This document shows, one piece after another, positions 1 through 11,444 of a DNA stretch of 64,000 nucleotides. The stretch's first letter is position 1; each line of letters begins with the position of its first letter. Below the pieces are notes generated by a model. The model did no database searches, was not told the origin of the DNA, and saw nothing but the letters and a program-made list of their open reading frames with translations. Position numbers and translations under genes: made by a program. Origin of the DNA: Oscarella lobularis (lineage: Eukaryota > Porifera > Homoscleromorpha > Homosclerophorida > Oscarellidae); NCBI RefSeq assembly GCF_947507565.1, contig NC_089175.1, forward strand, positions 5,197,733-5,261,732, in the 5' to 3' direction.

Positions 1-186
1 TGATAGTCGGAACCCCGCAGTATCGTAACAGAAGCATAGCCGATTGTAAATTTTTCATACAGCAGAGCTTCTGTAGAAATGGTAAACGCTTTCGAGTAAA
101 TACAATAGGACAGCCAAGGACTTGCATTCCCTCAGAAGTGAAAGGAACGGGTAGTGGCCAGTCTGGTGCAGGAACAGCACTTAGAG

Positions 187-1763
187 CTTCGCATTTATCC
201 AGACGAATGTGTAGACCAATTTCTCTCATATCGCATTGCAAACAGAAACACCAGCGCATTCCACGTGGAACCATTTCCCACAGGAGCGGCCGTCGCAGCG
301 AATCATTCTTCCTCCTTCGTCCTCACCACATGCGCACCAATTACCACCGTCGGGCTCCTCTACGTCAGCGGACTCTGCACTCTAAACGGAAGGCCTTGTA
401 AAATATTTTCCCATCAGTTCTGGTAGAATGCATTTTCGGAAAAATTACTGAAGAACAGGTAAAAGATCTTTTAGATCGCCATCCTCCAAAATTCTCTCAA
501 CATGAATCTCTGTCGTCGTCCAGACAATAATGTCGAGGTATGGTACTAGAACGTACATTTGCAAGTGGCATTAATAGTAATATGGGTGATTTTTCTTCAG
601 CAAGAATGAATCACCGCTCTTCTCCAGACAGAACGACGACTTCTGTATTGCTTCATCTAGCGACGAATCTTCTGCTGATAGTGGACACTTCGCTTCAACT
701 ACGCCTAGACCACAGCAGCTGCACTCGGCTAATGCGACGCGCCCAGAAACGGCAAGCATTGTTTGACATGAAAACCTGTGCCTTTCACTTGTAAAGCCGG
801 TGTGGCCTTCTCTTTTCATTGTAGGCCTTCACGGCATCGCGCTCGTGATCTCTTCCCCACTTAATGGCCTTGCAATGAATTTGGCGACTTCTCTCTGGAT
901 AGCATACATCATTTAGTAGCGACACAGACGGACTTTCGATTCGAGTGTGCACCACTGCATGAAGTTTCGAGGCAGTGATTCTGCCTGCTCGAATACCAGT
1001 CGCGTAACTGCGACTGTTCGACTTGACTCGTTTGAAGCTGTTTCACTTCAAATTCATTTGCTTGCTTGAACAAGGCGGGAACATCCAAGCTGCAGTTTTC
1101 TGGCTTATACAGTGCAGATAAATCAGGAGGGAGAGTTTCTTCACTCGTTTCGAAGCTGTGTGTGAAGCCTGGAACCAGAGACAGTATAATAGGTTTATTG
1201 GTAGTCTTCAACAACTGTTCAAAAGTGTGCTTTTTCTCATCGTCAGTGGGACCACAAACTAGTGCGGCGCAGCTGCTTTCACTTTAGACGAATTGGCAGC
1301 GAGAATGTCTCCTAGGGTGAGATACGGCGTTTCTCGCACGGGATTGGGAACGATCCACTCGTTGGCGCCAGATGTGGACGATGTATCGCTAAAGCTGCGA
1401 GCGGCGGCTTCAATCCAGAAGAGAAGAGCTCCGACGTGCGAACACGTCTCCGCTAACCCGGCCATGCATGTGCAATGACCAACTTCCACTGACCCACTTG
1501 ATCGAACAATAAACCACACGTCTAAAGGGGGCTTCCCTGTAGAGTAGCTGTGCCGCACCTTGCCGCCAATAGCAACAAAATTGCCAAAAATTTTTCATTC
1601 TGTTTCCAGGACCCAACCGCTGGTAAACAACTCGTAGCTTTGAGAGGGACTTGTAATTTTTTGCTTCGTCCAGAGTGACGAACCTCACCGTGTAGAGAAG
1701 GTAGGTAACAACATCTGCATAGCTAGAAACAGTAAAAAAAGTCAAAAGCGGGTTGCTAAGCAC
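187..1763 (-). pseudogene. SWIM zinc finger / YqaJ exonuclease / PHD finger protein, degraded
   Basis: Minus-strand remnant of a multi-copy animal protein family combining a SWIM zinc finger, a YqaJ-type (phage recombination exonuclease fold) nuclease and a PHD finger. In order: an N-terminal block near 1640-1730 (YADVVTYL, YKSLSK); the SWIM finger at about 1405-1480 (CTCMAG then CSHVGALLF); a linker at 1070-1215; the YqaJ domain from about 1000 down to 390 with RAGRITAS, WGRDHE, the catalytic ExK motif seen as VVEAKCP near 690-700, and NHPYYY near 575; then LPELMGKYF and a PHD finger at 225-345 (CACGEDEGG, CGKWFHVECAG). Frame changes lie in a T-run near 1580 and near 1260, 1000 and 800-550. 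In-frame stops occur at 382-384 and after the PHD core. The domains are clear; the biological role (nuclease of a mobile element) is inferred. The gene following upstream on the same strand ends at 1756. Confidence 0.85.
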
Positions 1764-3310
1764 TACTTCCGGTATACGTAATTCGAGGCAATAGCGATCG
1801 ATCCCTTGAGTATTCGCCCCTTTTTCGTGCGTAGGGGTCTATCCCGTCAATCAGTGAAAGCTTTCCCACATAGCGCCTTTTCATATCTTCGGTGAGAGAG
1901 TAGTAATGCGATCCGTACTGTAGACCCGCCATGTTTCTGCCACGCGGATTATACGGGAACTGGGAATCGGAGCTTAAACGCAAGAGCTCTATAGTTAACT
2001 CATTTACCCATTCAGGACTTACTTTATTGAAGCAAACTTCGGTCGAAGATTTAAAAGCAGCGTGGATTGATTCTGCGCCCTGTTTCCCGTGAAAGGATAG
2101 TCCGACTTTCCACTTTTTCATCCAGGGCACAACGTGATCCTCCAGAAAGTGCATTTTCGGGATAAAAGACGAGGAAAACGTTTGGCAATAAAATTCCATA
2201 AAGGCTTTAACGGATAAATCTATAAACCTCACTGCCAAATTTCTTTGCTTTCAGAAACGCTGTTCTTACCAATTTCGTCATCAGTAAACCTTTCGGCAAA
2301 GGCTGTAAATAGCATGGAAACGACGAAAAAGGGTGAACGCGGACTTGAACCTCGACGTCAGAGCTTCCGCTTCAGATGCGACTTCCCTGTCCTCAAAGCA
2401 GAGCTGACTGACGGAATTGCATATGATGTCGATGTTTCTTTCCTGTTAAAACAGGTACTAGTAATGTTATACTGACGCGGAAAACAGAAACGATACCGTT
2501 AGAGCCTTCTGGGCATGATTTCCTATAAACGTTACGCCAAAATAAACTTGTCTGTCAATCTTGCATTTAGACAGTGCAGCGTCAAGAGCTCTGATGCAAA
2601 CTTCAGCCCCTTTTTCTGGTGGCGAGATTGATCCAACATTTTGCTTTTAAATGCGTTAATACGATGAAGGGCAGGGGGGGGGGGGGGGGGGGGGGGGGGT
2701 ATTTCGGGTGTAATTGATCCCTACAATTTTATTAGCTTTTAGCTGAAGTAGCGCTGCTTCTTTTTGCATCTCTCTGACGGATTCCCGGCACTCCTCGGGA
2801 TCCGAAAGGCACGACCACGCAAGATGCTGAAGAAAGAGTGCCGCTCTTTCTTCTAATTCTTCCGCCTTTTCCACTGCTTCACGCTGCTCAGCGTAGTTTT
2901 CTTCAGCTCGGGCTTCGATTTTGCTGTCGAGAGCGCGGCAAGCACTTTCGAATAAATTGAAAAGCCGGCAAAAAAATTCCTAAACTCACATGTAGAATAG
3001 GAATAGCTACCTGTTAAAGAACTCATGAAATTTAGTCACTCAATGAAGACATTTTTTACGTGGACCTCGACTTCAATATCAAACAGTGGTAGGGTGATTA
3101 CGTTGTGTAAAGCTTTGCCCTCTTTAGGTTTGCTCCACTTTCCAAGAATGAGTTGTAGTCGCGTTTCATTGACTCTGGGGAACGAGCTTCGCTTCTGCCT
3201 CTTTTTTTCCAGGGGATCTTGTGCTTTTTGCTTTGTACAAAGGCACCAAAGACATGGTCGCAAGCCTTAATTAAACAACAGATTCGTTTGCAACTGTAGT
3301 CGTACCACAA
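1756..3310 (-). pseudogene. Multi-copy animal transposon-associated protein (GKQGAESIH family)
   Basis: A degraded gene whose pieces recur, in this order, in an uncharacterised multi-copy family I know from cnidarian and sponge genomes. From the 5' end: a block near 3040-3160 (SFLESGANLKRAK, then HNVITLPLFDIE); FCRLFNLFESACRALD with a coiled coil (AEELEERAAL) at 2720-2960; CIRALDAALSKCKIDRQ followed by a GNH motif at 2520-2620; and a C-terminal block at 1760-2238 with PKMHFLEDHVVPWMKKW and GKQGAESIHAAF. The C-terminal 160 codons are one open frame; upstream there are frame changes and a poly(G) run. I do not assign an enzymatic activity. It sits directly upstream of the SWIM-YqaJ gene on the same strand, suggesting a two-gene cassette. 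Family membership is from memory of motif order. Confidence 0.6.
2674..2699. repeat. Poly(G) run of 26
   Basis: An uninterrupted run of 26 G at 2674-2699 inside the degraded minus-strand gene (poly-Pro on that strand). Runs of this length are error prone in sequencing and assembly, so local frame calls here are unreliable. Confidence 0.9.
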
Positions 3311-3493
3311 GCCCCGAAATTCCGTAAAGTTTGGACAAAAACTCGTAATCCCCGAAAACGAACAGATCGACTCTTGTCTCTAAAACTACTGTGTCACTTC
3401 TTTCTGAAGACCGCAAAAGTATTGTAACGCGTAGCTACTTCCACTTTGACAACAGTATTTGAGAAATCTGATGTTTGTAGTAACCTAAAGCTA

Positions 3494-3722
3494 CTTCCAA
3501 ATTTGATCTTTGATCGATCCTCGATCGATCTTCAATTGCTCTCTAAGCGATCTTTGATCGCTCTTTGTGCAATCGCCGATCGATCCGTTACTGTACTTGT
3601 ACTGCTTTGGACCCTGGCTTTGGGCGGACGCTTGCTTTTTACGGGCGTCTGTTGTACTGCACGTACATTTGCCTACACACGCGGCAATACGTTTGATTGT
3701 GACGTCAGAGCGTGACAATCAA
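3494..3722 (-). repeat. Dispersed repeat with GATC-rich core (copy 1)
   Basis: A GATC-rich block (GATCGATC words at 3508-3595) lies about 100 bp from a terminal motif that reads TTGTCACGCTCTGACGTCAC on the minus strand (3697-3722). The same combination recurs in opposite orientation at 14448-14640, and the terminal motif again at 14105-14127. This looks like a non-autonomous repeat family; the class is unknown. Confidence 0.5.
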
Positions 3723-4330
3723 CACTGTCGTTTTGACTTCTCGGCGCATTTATAAAACGGAAAATGCTGCAGATCAATTTGAAAGAGGGTTTTCTAAGCT
3801 TTTTTCCGTTTATAAAAGAATAAACGCTTTATTCGCACCGTTAATCGCCTTTTTTGGATCACTCTTAAGTAAACTTATGGGCGAACACGTATATACTGTT
3901 CTTAAGAGCTAATAGTTTTAATGCTAACCTAAAGAAAACTTTCACGAGATCTCGACGTGTTCAGGATTGACCTAGTGGAAAAGAAACCGTGCAACAGATA
4001 GCTAAACCCTAACGACAGACTCCATCTGTGAACTCGTCTGCTGCAGTCTGACAACTGTATTTGATAACTATCAGGTAGTTAGGCACAAAGTGAAACGAAT
4101 TTTTACATCGTCGTCCATTGTTCATTGCTTCCATGGCAACAGACTCTTGAGGAGGAGTATCTTGAAGCTAAGTGGTTTTCGCATTTTTACAACAGTGTTT
4201 GGAAGAGGGACTCAAGCCAGTTCCACTCATTTACGCTTCATACGAGCGGAAAACCTGTGTCTCAAAAGACTTGAGCGCTTTTTTGTTGCACTAGAGAATG
4301 ACGTCAGTTGTCATCATGAGGCCCAACCGC
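3723..4330. other. No recognisable gene
   Basis: AT-rich sequence with short open frames only. I see no domain, splice pattern or repeat that I can support. Confidence 0.5.
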
Positions 4331-4741
4331 TTCTGCTTACAAACAAACAGCTGGGGGCAAACCCCCGTCATTCTGGAGGCTTTGCTTTCTCAACATATTA
4401 AACAGAATTTTATATTTAAATCACAGGGGGCTTTGCTCTCGGAACCCCCTTTAATCTGGAGGCTTTGCCTCCAGTTCTCCGATTTTTAATACTGACTAGA
4501 TAATGATGGCCTTTCGTGAGCCATCATGGGATCCGAACACCCCCAGCACATTCTTATTACTCTAATTTTTGTAAACCCTTTTGCATAATTTGCATCGCAC
4601 TGCCTAACCACGTGAGTTGGCATGCTTTATTTTCCACAAAAGCCTACAATTTGGCCTCTTATGTAACCTTGACACAGAGCTATAGCTCTCCTCACCCTAA
4701 CCTCTGCCCCTTTGGATGATCGTGTCACGAGGCCCATTATT

Positions 4742-4800
4742 AGCTCGCAGTTGGGTTTGCGTGCTGCGAGCTGCACTCGCAGCTCGACAAACCCAACGTG
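4742..4800. repeat. Imperfect inverted repeat / stem-loop
   Basis: GTTGGGTTTG and CAAACCCAAC flank nested CGAGCTGC/GCAGCTCG arms, giving a stem of about 25 bp with small bulges. It stands between two groups of the hairpin repeats. Confidence 0.6.
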
Positions 4801-5079
4801 CTCCTTTACTGCGTTCCCTTTATGAACGTTACTGACAAAGCTATTTCTATGTGCCCGTTATTTTTAATAGTATTTATCCTCGATAATGTAGTCTGTATAA
4901 TATGCCTGCTTGTTCCTGAAATGTTTTGAACACAATCCGGGGTTCCTATTTACTGTGACGTCACCTTTTTCGGTGCATTTCTTCGAAATACGGAAGATTA
5001 TGACATCACAATGATTGTGATGTCATAAAGGCACCTGTGGGTGTGATTGGCCTAAGAGCGATTGTGACGTGAGCGTTAC

Positions 5080-5100
5080 CGACAGACAGACAGACAGACA
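5080..5100. repeat. (CAGA)n microsatellite
   Basis: Five perfect copies of the 4-bp unit next to GATTGTGACGTGAGCG. A (TCTG)n run of similar length occurs at 14196-14222 beside a related GTGACGTCAC motif, so both may belong to one repeat family. Confidence 0.8.
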
Positions 5101-5389
5101 CTTTGGTTTTTTGGGCGATCACGTTTGAGAGACCCTCGCGCCCTGGTGGGAGGGGAAATTAAAAGAATTTTAAAAAGGGTCACACTGTTAAATATCAGGG
5201 GAGTCTGCTCTCTGAACCCCCTTTAATCTAGAGGCTTCGCTTTAGTTTTCCGATTTTGCAATTAGTAATACTAATTATAAAATTTTAAAAAGAGATATAC
5301 TGTTAAATGTCAGGGGCGGAGCTTTCTGAACCCCCGTTATTCTGGAGGCTTCGCCTCCAGTTCTCCAAATTCGCAATTAGTAGTACAGA

Positions 5390-6645
5390 TGATAGGAATT
5401 AGGTCCATTTTCAGTCGTACTTACCGCAAAAGTAAAATATTCAATTATTCAATCGTCGCTAATAGTCATTCTAAGGAACGGTGCTGCTGCGTGCGTTGCT
5501 TGATAAACGTTTTGTATCTGAATAGAGCGATGCACACAGGATAGACGTGAAGTTCTGCTGCGCTCGATGTTTGTATTTGAATAGGGCTCATGCACATTAC
5601 ATCAGTAGCATCCACAAAAGAACTCAGTGGGCAAGGCGCGCGTTAACTACGAGAAAAAGCGCATTTTCTTCGAAACGAAGATACTTTTTAATGCAAATTT
5701 TCTTGCATCGTGTCGCGACGTATTTTGGCCAATTCCCTAAGGAAGATAATAATAGATAACGTTTTCGCTTTGAACCAGCGTCATTTCCATACGCAGCTTA
5801 TACTAATTAGCATAACTTGCGACGCTCTCCTACATGAACCGCTCTTCCAATGTTCTTGGCATTTGCACCATGATACGTATATACATTCCTTGTCTACCAT
5901 GCGCCGGTTTCGAGTGATCTCAAATGTGGCTAAGTTTTGCTCGAGAGGCCCGACAATGACGGATGATGTTACTGCGCGCTAAGGCTGTCACAATGTCATC
6001 GGCTTTTTCTTTGTCACCTTATGCAAATGAGCTCTCAGCTAAAGAAAGAGGGCGTTAAAGAGAAGATCGTTAAGGCGGGTTAGCAATGCGACCCGTACCT
6101 AATTGACCCTGTAAAACTTGTCCTGAATAGCTTCCGTATGTGTCAACGTTTAGCTTCGTCGCATACATGGTCCTGACGCTCAGGCCCGTTACGCAAAAGG
6201 AATTAATGGCATATCTTGTCTGTTTTATATACGACGTACGTATTCACTCTTGCTCTTGTAATTAAGGCTAAGAAAGGCATGATCGATGGGGAGAACTTTT
6301 TTTGCTCGGGCTGGGTGCATCAGCTGCAGTTGCACCAGAAAGGAAGAAGCTACGTGGTGAATATATAGGTATGGCAGTCGCAAAGGATGTTCGATCCTCC
6401 ACTGAAGCCCTGGTTCATTTGTAAAGAGAGCGACGAGTTTAGTGTGCTTATTGCACATGCAAAGGTGGGTATTTTTGCCTCTGTTTTAAATGTTCAACAA
6501 TTACGGTTGCTGCATAGACTTGGCAAAGCATGCTCCCATGTTACAGCAATAATCTATTGCGTCATAAAAGCCAGTGAAAATCGAAGGAAATTTTGGTTAG
6601 ATGCATGAACATCTCTTCCAAATGAATAGCTTCCACTTCCAAAAC
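5390..6645. other. Intergenic, no supported gene
   Basis: Only short unconserved frames. A segment of about 50 bp at 5403-5450 (CATTTTCAGTCG...TATTCAATT) resembles 40945-40985 in the leader of Helitron C, so part may be element-derived. Confidence 0.4.
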
Positions 6646-6647
6646 GG

Positions 6648-6753
6648 GTAAACGTCTGCACTGCTATAGTGCGTTCACACTGAGGCAAAACAACCGTACC
6701 GTAAACGTCTGCACTGCTATAGTGCGTTCACACTGAGGCAAAACAACCGTACC
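6648..6753. repeat. 53-bp tandem duplication at Harbinger-like terminus
   Basis: Two essentially identical 53-bp units (starting 6648 and 6701), each containing TATAGTGCGTTCACACTGAG, a terminal-repeat-like sequence, followed by ACCGTACCGT words that continue to 6790 as an imperfect palindrome (CGGTACGGTT). It lies just outside the Harbinger coding region and may be its end. No matching opposite end was found before 8225. Confidence 0.6.
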
Positions 6754-6978
6754 GTACCGAACCGTTTCGATACGGTACGGTTATTTTTGTTTCTGAACGA
6801 GAACTGTACTCAACGGAACCGTACCCAAACCGTACCACCTTGAGCTGCCGTACCAGATACGGTTCGGTTGATGGTACTGTTATAAAAAATAGAGTTTTCT
6901 ACCGTTTCTGTCCTTCGAAACTCGACGTTTTTACGACGGTTGGTTCATTGTCATTATCAAGGAACAGCTTACGTCACA

Positions 6979-7300
6979 ATGAAGATGGAACTCACTCATT
7001 TCTCCGGTAAGCTAGCATTAATGGTCACTGAAATGTCTTTCGTAGACAAAGAAGTCAAGTTTTTAATTTGAGTGTGGGGAGAAGCAGAGGTCCAGAGGCA
7101 GTTAGAAGGTTTTAAGCGAAATCGGCAAGTGTATGAAGGGATTGCGAGAAGGATGAGGGAAAGGGGGTATGAGAAGACGGCAGACCAGTGCAGGATAAAG
7201 ATGAAGAAGCTAAAGGGGACTATCGAAAGGTGAAGGATAAGAATGGCGAAACAGGAAGAGGGAGAAAGACGTGCAAGTTTAGGGAGATGTTAGGTTTATA
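6979..7300 (+). pseudogene. Harbinger Myb/SANT-like DNA-binding protein, degraded
   Basis: Plus-strand remnant of the trihelix/Myb-like protein that accompanies PIF/Harbinger transposases and is thought to help bind element ends. After an early in-frame TGA the frame reads VWGEAEVQRQL, then YEGIARRMRERGYEKTADQC and KMKKLKG, the usual spacing of aromatic and basic residues in this fold. A one-base loss after KLKG shifts the frame; the alternate frame then gives YRKVKD and GRGRKTC. The DDE gene runs on the opposite strand downstream, a known Harbinger arrangement. Confidence 0.75.
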
Positions 7301-7399
7301 TAATATACCGTTGGTAATATTATACAATTATATATGTTAGTTATATACACATATACGTATGTGTATATATGTAAGTAAATACATATAATTTATAATAAA

Positions 7400-8225
7400 A
7401 ACCTGATGATTATTTACAAAATACCTTGCTAAGGCAGCGCGAATTGAAGCAGCACCTTCCAGCCCTATCTCTCCGTTGAGCTGTCCTGCTGGCTGCACAA
7501 GCGCCGTCGACTCGTACAGCTCGTTCTGCCATGCCTCGTCCAGTCCTTCGCCGTGAATCTCACAGATATTGTGTAGTACGCAGCAGGCAGCGATGATTGA
7601 CGGTGCGTTGCAGGTAGTGACGTTCACAGTTTTCTAAGTCGACGCCAGCGTGCTTTCAGCCTCCCAAAGGCATTTTCAACGACGATTCATGCGCTTGACA
7701 GCCCATTGCTAAACATTTTCTGAGAGTCTGACATTTCAGATCCGTGCACAAATGGTTTCATTAACCACGAAAGCAGTGGATAGGCGGAGTCACCAATTAA
7801 ATACGGTATGGAGAGATTCTGCAGCATTCAATATCACGTGGGTCTTCTTTACCCAGAATGACTCCCGCTTCAGCCAATCGGTAAAGACTTGAATTTCCAA
7901 AAACTCTTGCGTCGTGAACACTTCCTGGCAACCAGTACAAATATCCCGGAAAAGATAATTGTGATCAACCACCGCCTGTAGAATCATTGAGTACCACCCC
8001 TTCCAATTGTAGTAGTCCGTGTGATTCAGTGCCGGGGTGTCACAGGAATGTGACTCCCGTCGATTGTGCCCGCACACTGAGGGACCCCGAATTGTTCCAA
8101 GAACTCCTCCATGACGTCTCGTAGTCTACTTCCAGTCGGAAAAGTAACGTACTGACTCTTCAGCCGTCCTTGCTTGCGAGACACCTGGTGCAGTTAATTT
8201 TACACCTGGATCGAGTGGCACGATC
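7400..8225 (-). pseudogene. PIF/Harbinger DDE transposase, degraded
   Basis: Minus-strand fragments of a Harbinger (DDE_Tnp_4-type) transposase. The block at 7790-8090 shows DYYNWKGWYSMILQAVVDH, and the C-terminal block at 7420-7627 shows IIAACCVLHNICEIHGEGLD, both diagnostic. Frames change between blocks and the expected catalytic glutamate region (7630-7780) is broken. Near 8224 the sequence passes directly into the Helitron OTU region, so the 5' part of the gene is missing. Not functional as read. Confidence 0.8.
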
Positions 8226-9510
8226 AGCTCGAAAGTATTTCAATCCTTTGAAAAGGCAGTTTTTCTTTTTCTAAAACATTTAGTTGAAATCGTGGCTTGT
8301 ATATAGCACAATTCCAATTTCTACCAAACCATGTATAAACGCAGATATCAATTTGATACCGAGTTGCGGTAGCATATATTTCTGCCTGCGTTGCCCAAGC
8401 ACCTGGATTTCTAATCGCGCTTACGTGATCTTCGTACGTTCTACCATCTGGAGAAAAGATCTCAAACGCATATTTGAACTCCGACATGATGTCTGCAATT
8501 TTAGTCCGAAACTTCTGATGCAAATCTGGTTTGCCAACTGCTGCTTGAGATAGACAGCGAAAATAACAGTTTCCGTCTCCGATTATTTTCTCCCTTTTTC
8601 GACCAAGTTTGCGAAGAAGAGAAATCGGAGACGTGGGTTCCTGTACTGCGTTTCCAACTTTTCTCTGCACTTTTCGACGAGGTTTTCGAAGAGGAGGCCG
8701 AGGAGGAGACGCAGCACGCTCTGCTGTAGTTGGCGGCTTCAAACTACCGTTCGCAGTATTGCTTTGTTTACAACTACGTTTATTCCCTTTGAATGTAATA
8801 GGGCTAATGTTTTCCTCCAAGTCAGAAGCGTCGGAGTTATCATTACTATCCAACAGCTTTGGCAGCTCCTGCTGCTCTTCTTCTGACTTGGTGAAAAAAT
8901 CGTAAACCATTGTGTCGTTTGCTGAAAAGATTGACTCCGTACGCTTGGCTAGTTTCGCCAAGCGTCGATCTTCTCTTGAACGTAGTTTATAACTTTTTGA
9001 CTTGTTTAAATGAGCAATACGCTCAAAGTCAAAGCTTTGAATTAGGCAGTCGTCTAAATTTACGCACTCGAGATAACGCAACGTACGTAATTCCCGGTGC
9101 AAAATCTCGCTGCCTTATATCGATTACGGCCTTGTCAAGAGTAAGCCCTTGTGACTTGTGAACGGTTATAGCCCACGCCAAGTGAAGCGGAAGCTGCCGC
9201 CGTTTGCAAGTTGTTGCGTTACTCTTTAGGTTTGAGCTTGGCCATGTTCGTTCAATGGGACTCATAGGAACGCATCGCTCTCGTCTCCAAGTTGGGCCGT
9301 CGTATTTGTCCATTCGAATAACGACGGCCTCTGGCAGTGAGGGCGGCTTGCAACCAGTCTTATACAGAATGGCCACTATCGTTCCCATTGCACCATTGAC
9401 TAAACCTTTTTCGGTCCACAGGTTTGACGTCAGCATTACACGCGCGCCTTCGCAAAGATGAAGGCGCGAATGTAGACCGCCAGCAATTTCTTCGTTTGCC
9501 GTTGAATCTT
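8224..9510 (-). pseudogene. Helitron A, 3' half: Pif1 helicase C-terminus and OTU protease
   Basis: Minus-strand 3' part of a Helitron (rolling-circle transposon) Rep-helicase. The Pif1 C-terminal part runs from 9510 to about 9110: [20 protein letters not shown], then [18 protein letters not shown] (helicase motif with HKSQG) and YVALSRV. After a frame change near 9100 follows an OTU-type cysteine protease domain near 8350-8570 (GDGNCYFRCLSQA), behind a Lys/Arg/Pro-rich linker. Walker A and B are absent here. They are found on the other strand at 28990-29500, and the two halves meet in frame if the intervening segment is inverted. At 9511 the sequence changes to DIRS gag. Confidence 0.85.
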
Positions 9511-9890
9511 CGTGGCGGCAATTCTGCACGCGGCAGCCGGGCTGCGAGAAGGAGTTGTAGGAAAGGCAAATAGGCATTTTCTTATCCAACCTGGACAAGA
9601 GCTTCGAAATTTCGGTTTGGGGTCATCGACGAGCTGAAGAGCGAGAAGGGTTTTTTGGTCACGCGACTGCGCGAGCGCACAATCCGACGTCCTATGATCA
9701 GTGCCCAAGCAAAGGCGGCAAGGGGCGGCGTCCGACACCGTGACGTTAAATAAGTCGGCGTTGAGTGAATCCCATAATTGACGGGTCCGCAGAGGCTTGC
9801 TGACGCAAAAACGAATTATAAGCTAGCCAACCGGTGCCGCCATGGCGAGCAGCCTCGCGAACAAGCAATCGCATGTACGCCAACGTATCA
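9511..9890 (-). pseudogene. DIRS retrotransposon gag fragment
   Basis: Minus-strand gag segment of a DIRS-type element: LAYMRLLVREAARHG and WLAYNSFLRQQAS (9780-9890), a CCHC zinc knuckle CRLCLGTDHRTSDC at 9680-9720, then ICLSYNSF and GCRVQNCRH down to 9511. There is one frame change near 9765. The 5' side (9890) joins Helitron B directly after SSKASATV. The 3' side ends at the 8-bp motif CGTGGCGG (9511-9518). The next gag residues, a Cys-rich HVCTVC, are found on the plus strand from 29866. Confidence 0.75.
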
Positions 9891-11400
9891 GAACGGTCGC
9901 ACTTGCTTTTGACGAACGCGCACTCAGGTCAATGTCTTGCTTGTTTTCCAAGTGCAACGTCTTAAATTCGCGGGAAGCAGTGACCAGTTTGTCACCCATA
10001 ATAAGATGACACGTTTCCTGAGCCGAATAATCCCGTTCACCAATTGATTTCATGAGCAACTTGGACACCGCTTTTCGAGAAGCATCGCGCACGTACATAC
10101 CGTCCACAATCACTGGAATGTTTGTGCAAGCGTTTTAGATTGTGGCTCACTCTTGGTTGCGTACTTTACGACGTACTCGGCAAGTCCAAAAGCACTTACG
10201 CAAACTTGCATATCAACGTTAGCTCTCCAACCCTGAAGTTGTAAAGGATTGTGAGTGTTGATTCGTAGGTCGTTTTGTTTTTGTATCGACCGTAGGCTCT
10301 ATTAGGTTATACGGACATACTTTGAACTTTGTCTCCTTCTGCAAAGCTTTTGGAAAAAAAGCGGCATACTTTCGTGCCATCGCCCAGATCTTTCAAGCAA
10401 GCTTTGCACTCTGTATGCCTTTGAACAGTGGCAATGAGCCTCTCGTAATCCGTTTCGTGATCATCCACATCGTGCCACCTCTGATGGCATGGATGATCAC
10501 TCGGATGCACCTTGGGCATTTGACCATCACCTGCATCGTCGAAAGAAGGATTAACTGTTGACATTAGACAATGTGTAAATTTGACTGTCTTCTCCTTCTG
10601 TCGCACAAATGCGTTCAACCGCTTTCCAGTTCGCTTTATCGTTAGACTTCAAATTCATTTCAGGATACTCTTTTATACGTTTCATTATCGTTTGGAAGTC
10701 GGGAGCATCTCGTATCCAACCAAGACCGTGCAAGTGAGCACTTCCTCGGTGTTGATACTCAAGTCCTCAAAACCAAGGACTGGTACCAAAAATGTTTTCA
10801 AAAATTCAAACGCTCGTCGCGTGAAAAACCAATCTGCTAACATTGCATTTGCATTCAACGTTTCGTTTCGTCTTCGATAGCTACGATACAACTCCTCGGA
10901 CGTGCTATCTTTACTGTAGTGCTGTGCAAGATCAAAGAGCTCGGGCCAGTGCAAATCAGCTGCACTAAGAGTAAAGAAGCAGCTGGGCTGACGGAGTTTT
11001 TCCTGCATAGCAAACAAATTGCGTCTTTGCATTAACCAATATTGCTTTGAGCCGTGTAAACTTTTTCCAAAGTGAAATACTTTGGATGCAAAATCGGGAG
11101 TTGCAGAAGTCTTCGACATCTCTTGCAACTCTTCGACAGTTAATTTTGCTTCTTCCGGATTCTGTTTGATAAACACACGCGAAGTTTCCAACGCTCGCCA
11201 ACGCATCAAAGTGTTCAGTGCAAGTATCTAAAGCGAGGGATGCTGAGCAAATCGCTCGTCTTTGTAGCGCATCAAATGCTTTAGATAATCTGCAAGAGTC
11301 ACCGATCGAACTCGTGGACTCCTGAAGTCACCTGCTCCAGTTGGAAAAAGCGTTGAAATGCCTGCGTCCAGTAGCCTTCGGTGGTAAACTCACTTATAGT
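9891..11400 (-). pseudogene. Helitron B Rep (HUH endonuclease) domain, degraded
   Basis: Rep endonuclease part of a second Helitron. The block 10685-11209 (RNLFAMQEKLRQPSCFFTLS, ADLHWPELFDLAQHY) is the Helitron-like N domain. A frame change near 10760 leads to EYQHRGSAHLHGLGWIRDA, whose HLH is the HUH metal-binding motif (about 10730-10760). Then comes DHPCHQRWHD (10440-10520) and, after a break, SRKAVSKLLMKSIGERDY and ETCHLIMGDK (9960-10090), where DIRS gag interrupts. The Tyr motif and helicase are not found. Closely related to the plus-strand Helitron at 28161-28430. Confidence 0.85.
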
Positions 11401-11444
11401 AGTACTACCACATGTAGGCCATTTCATGAAAGCTGAGCTTTCAT

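Larger units (their letters stand above)
4340..5385. repeat. Dispersed hairpin repeats (GGAGGCTTCGCCTCC type)
   Basis: Four related units at about 4347-4400, 4425-4487, 5198-5260 and 5309-5385 share a GC-rich hairpin (GGAGGC, loop TTC or TTT, GCCTCC), usually preceded by GAACCCCC(T/G)TTA and followed by AGTTCTCC and an AT-rich tail (GCAATTAGTA). The units are not evenly spaced, so they are dispersed rather than a simple tandem array. Origin unknown; possibly a small structured SINE- or MITE-like repeat. Confidence 0.6.

Noticed and set aside
138-426. Two plus-strand frames at the start of the window
   Set aside because: They are shadows of the PHD/YqaJ pseudogene read on the minus strand.
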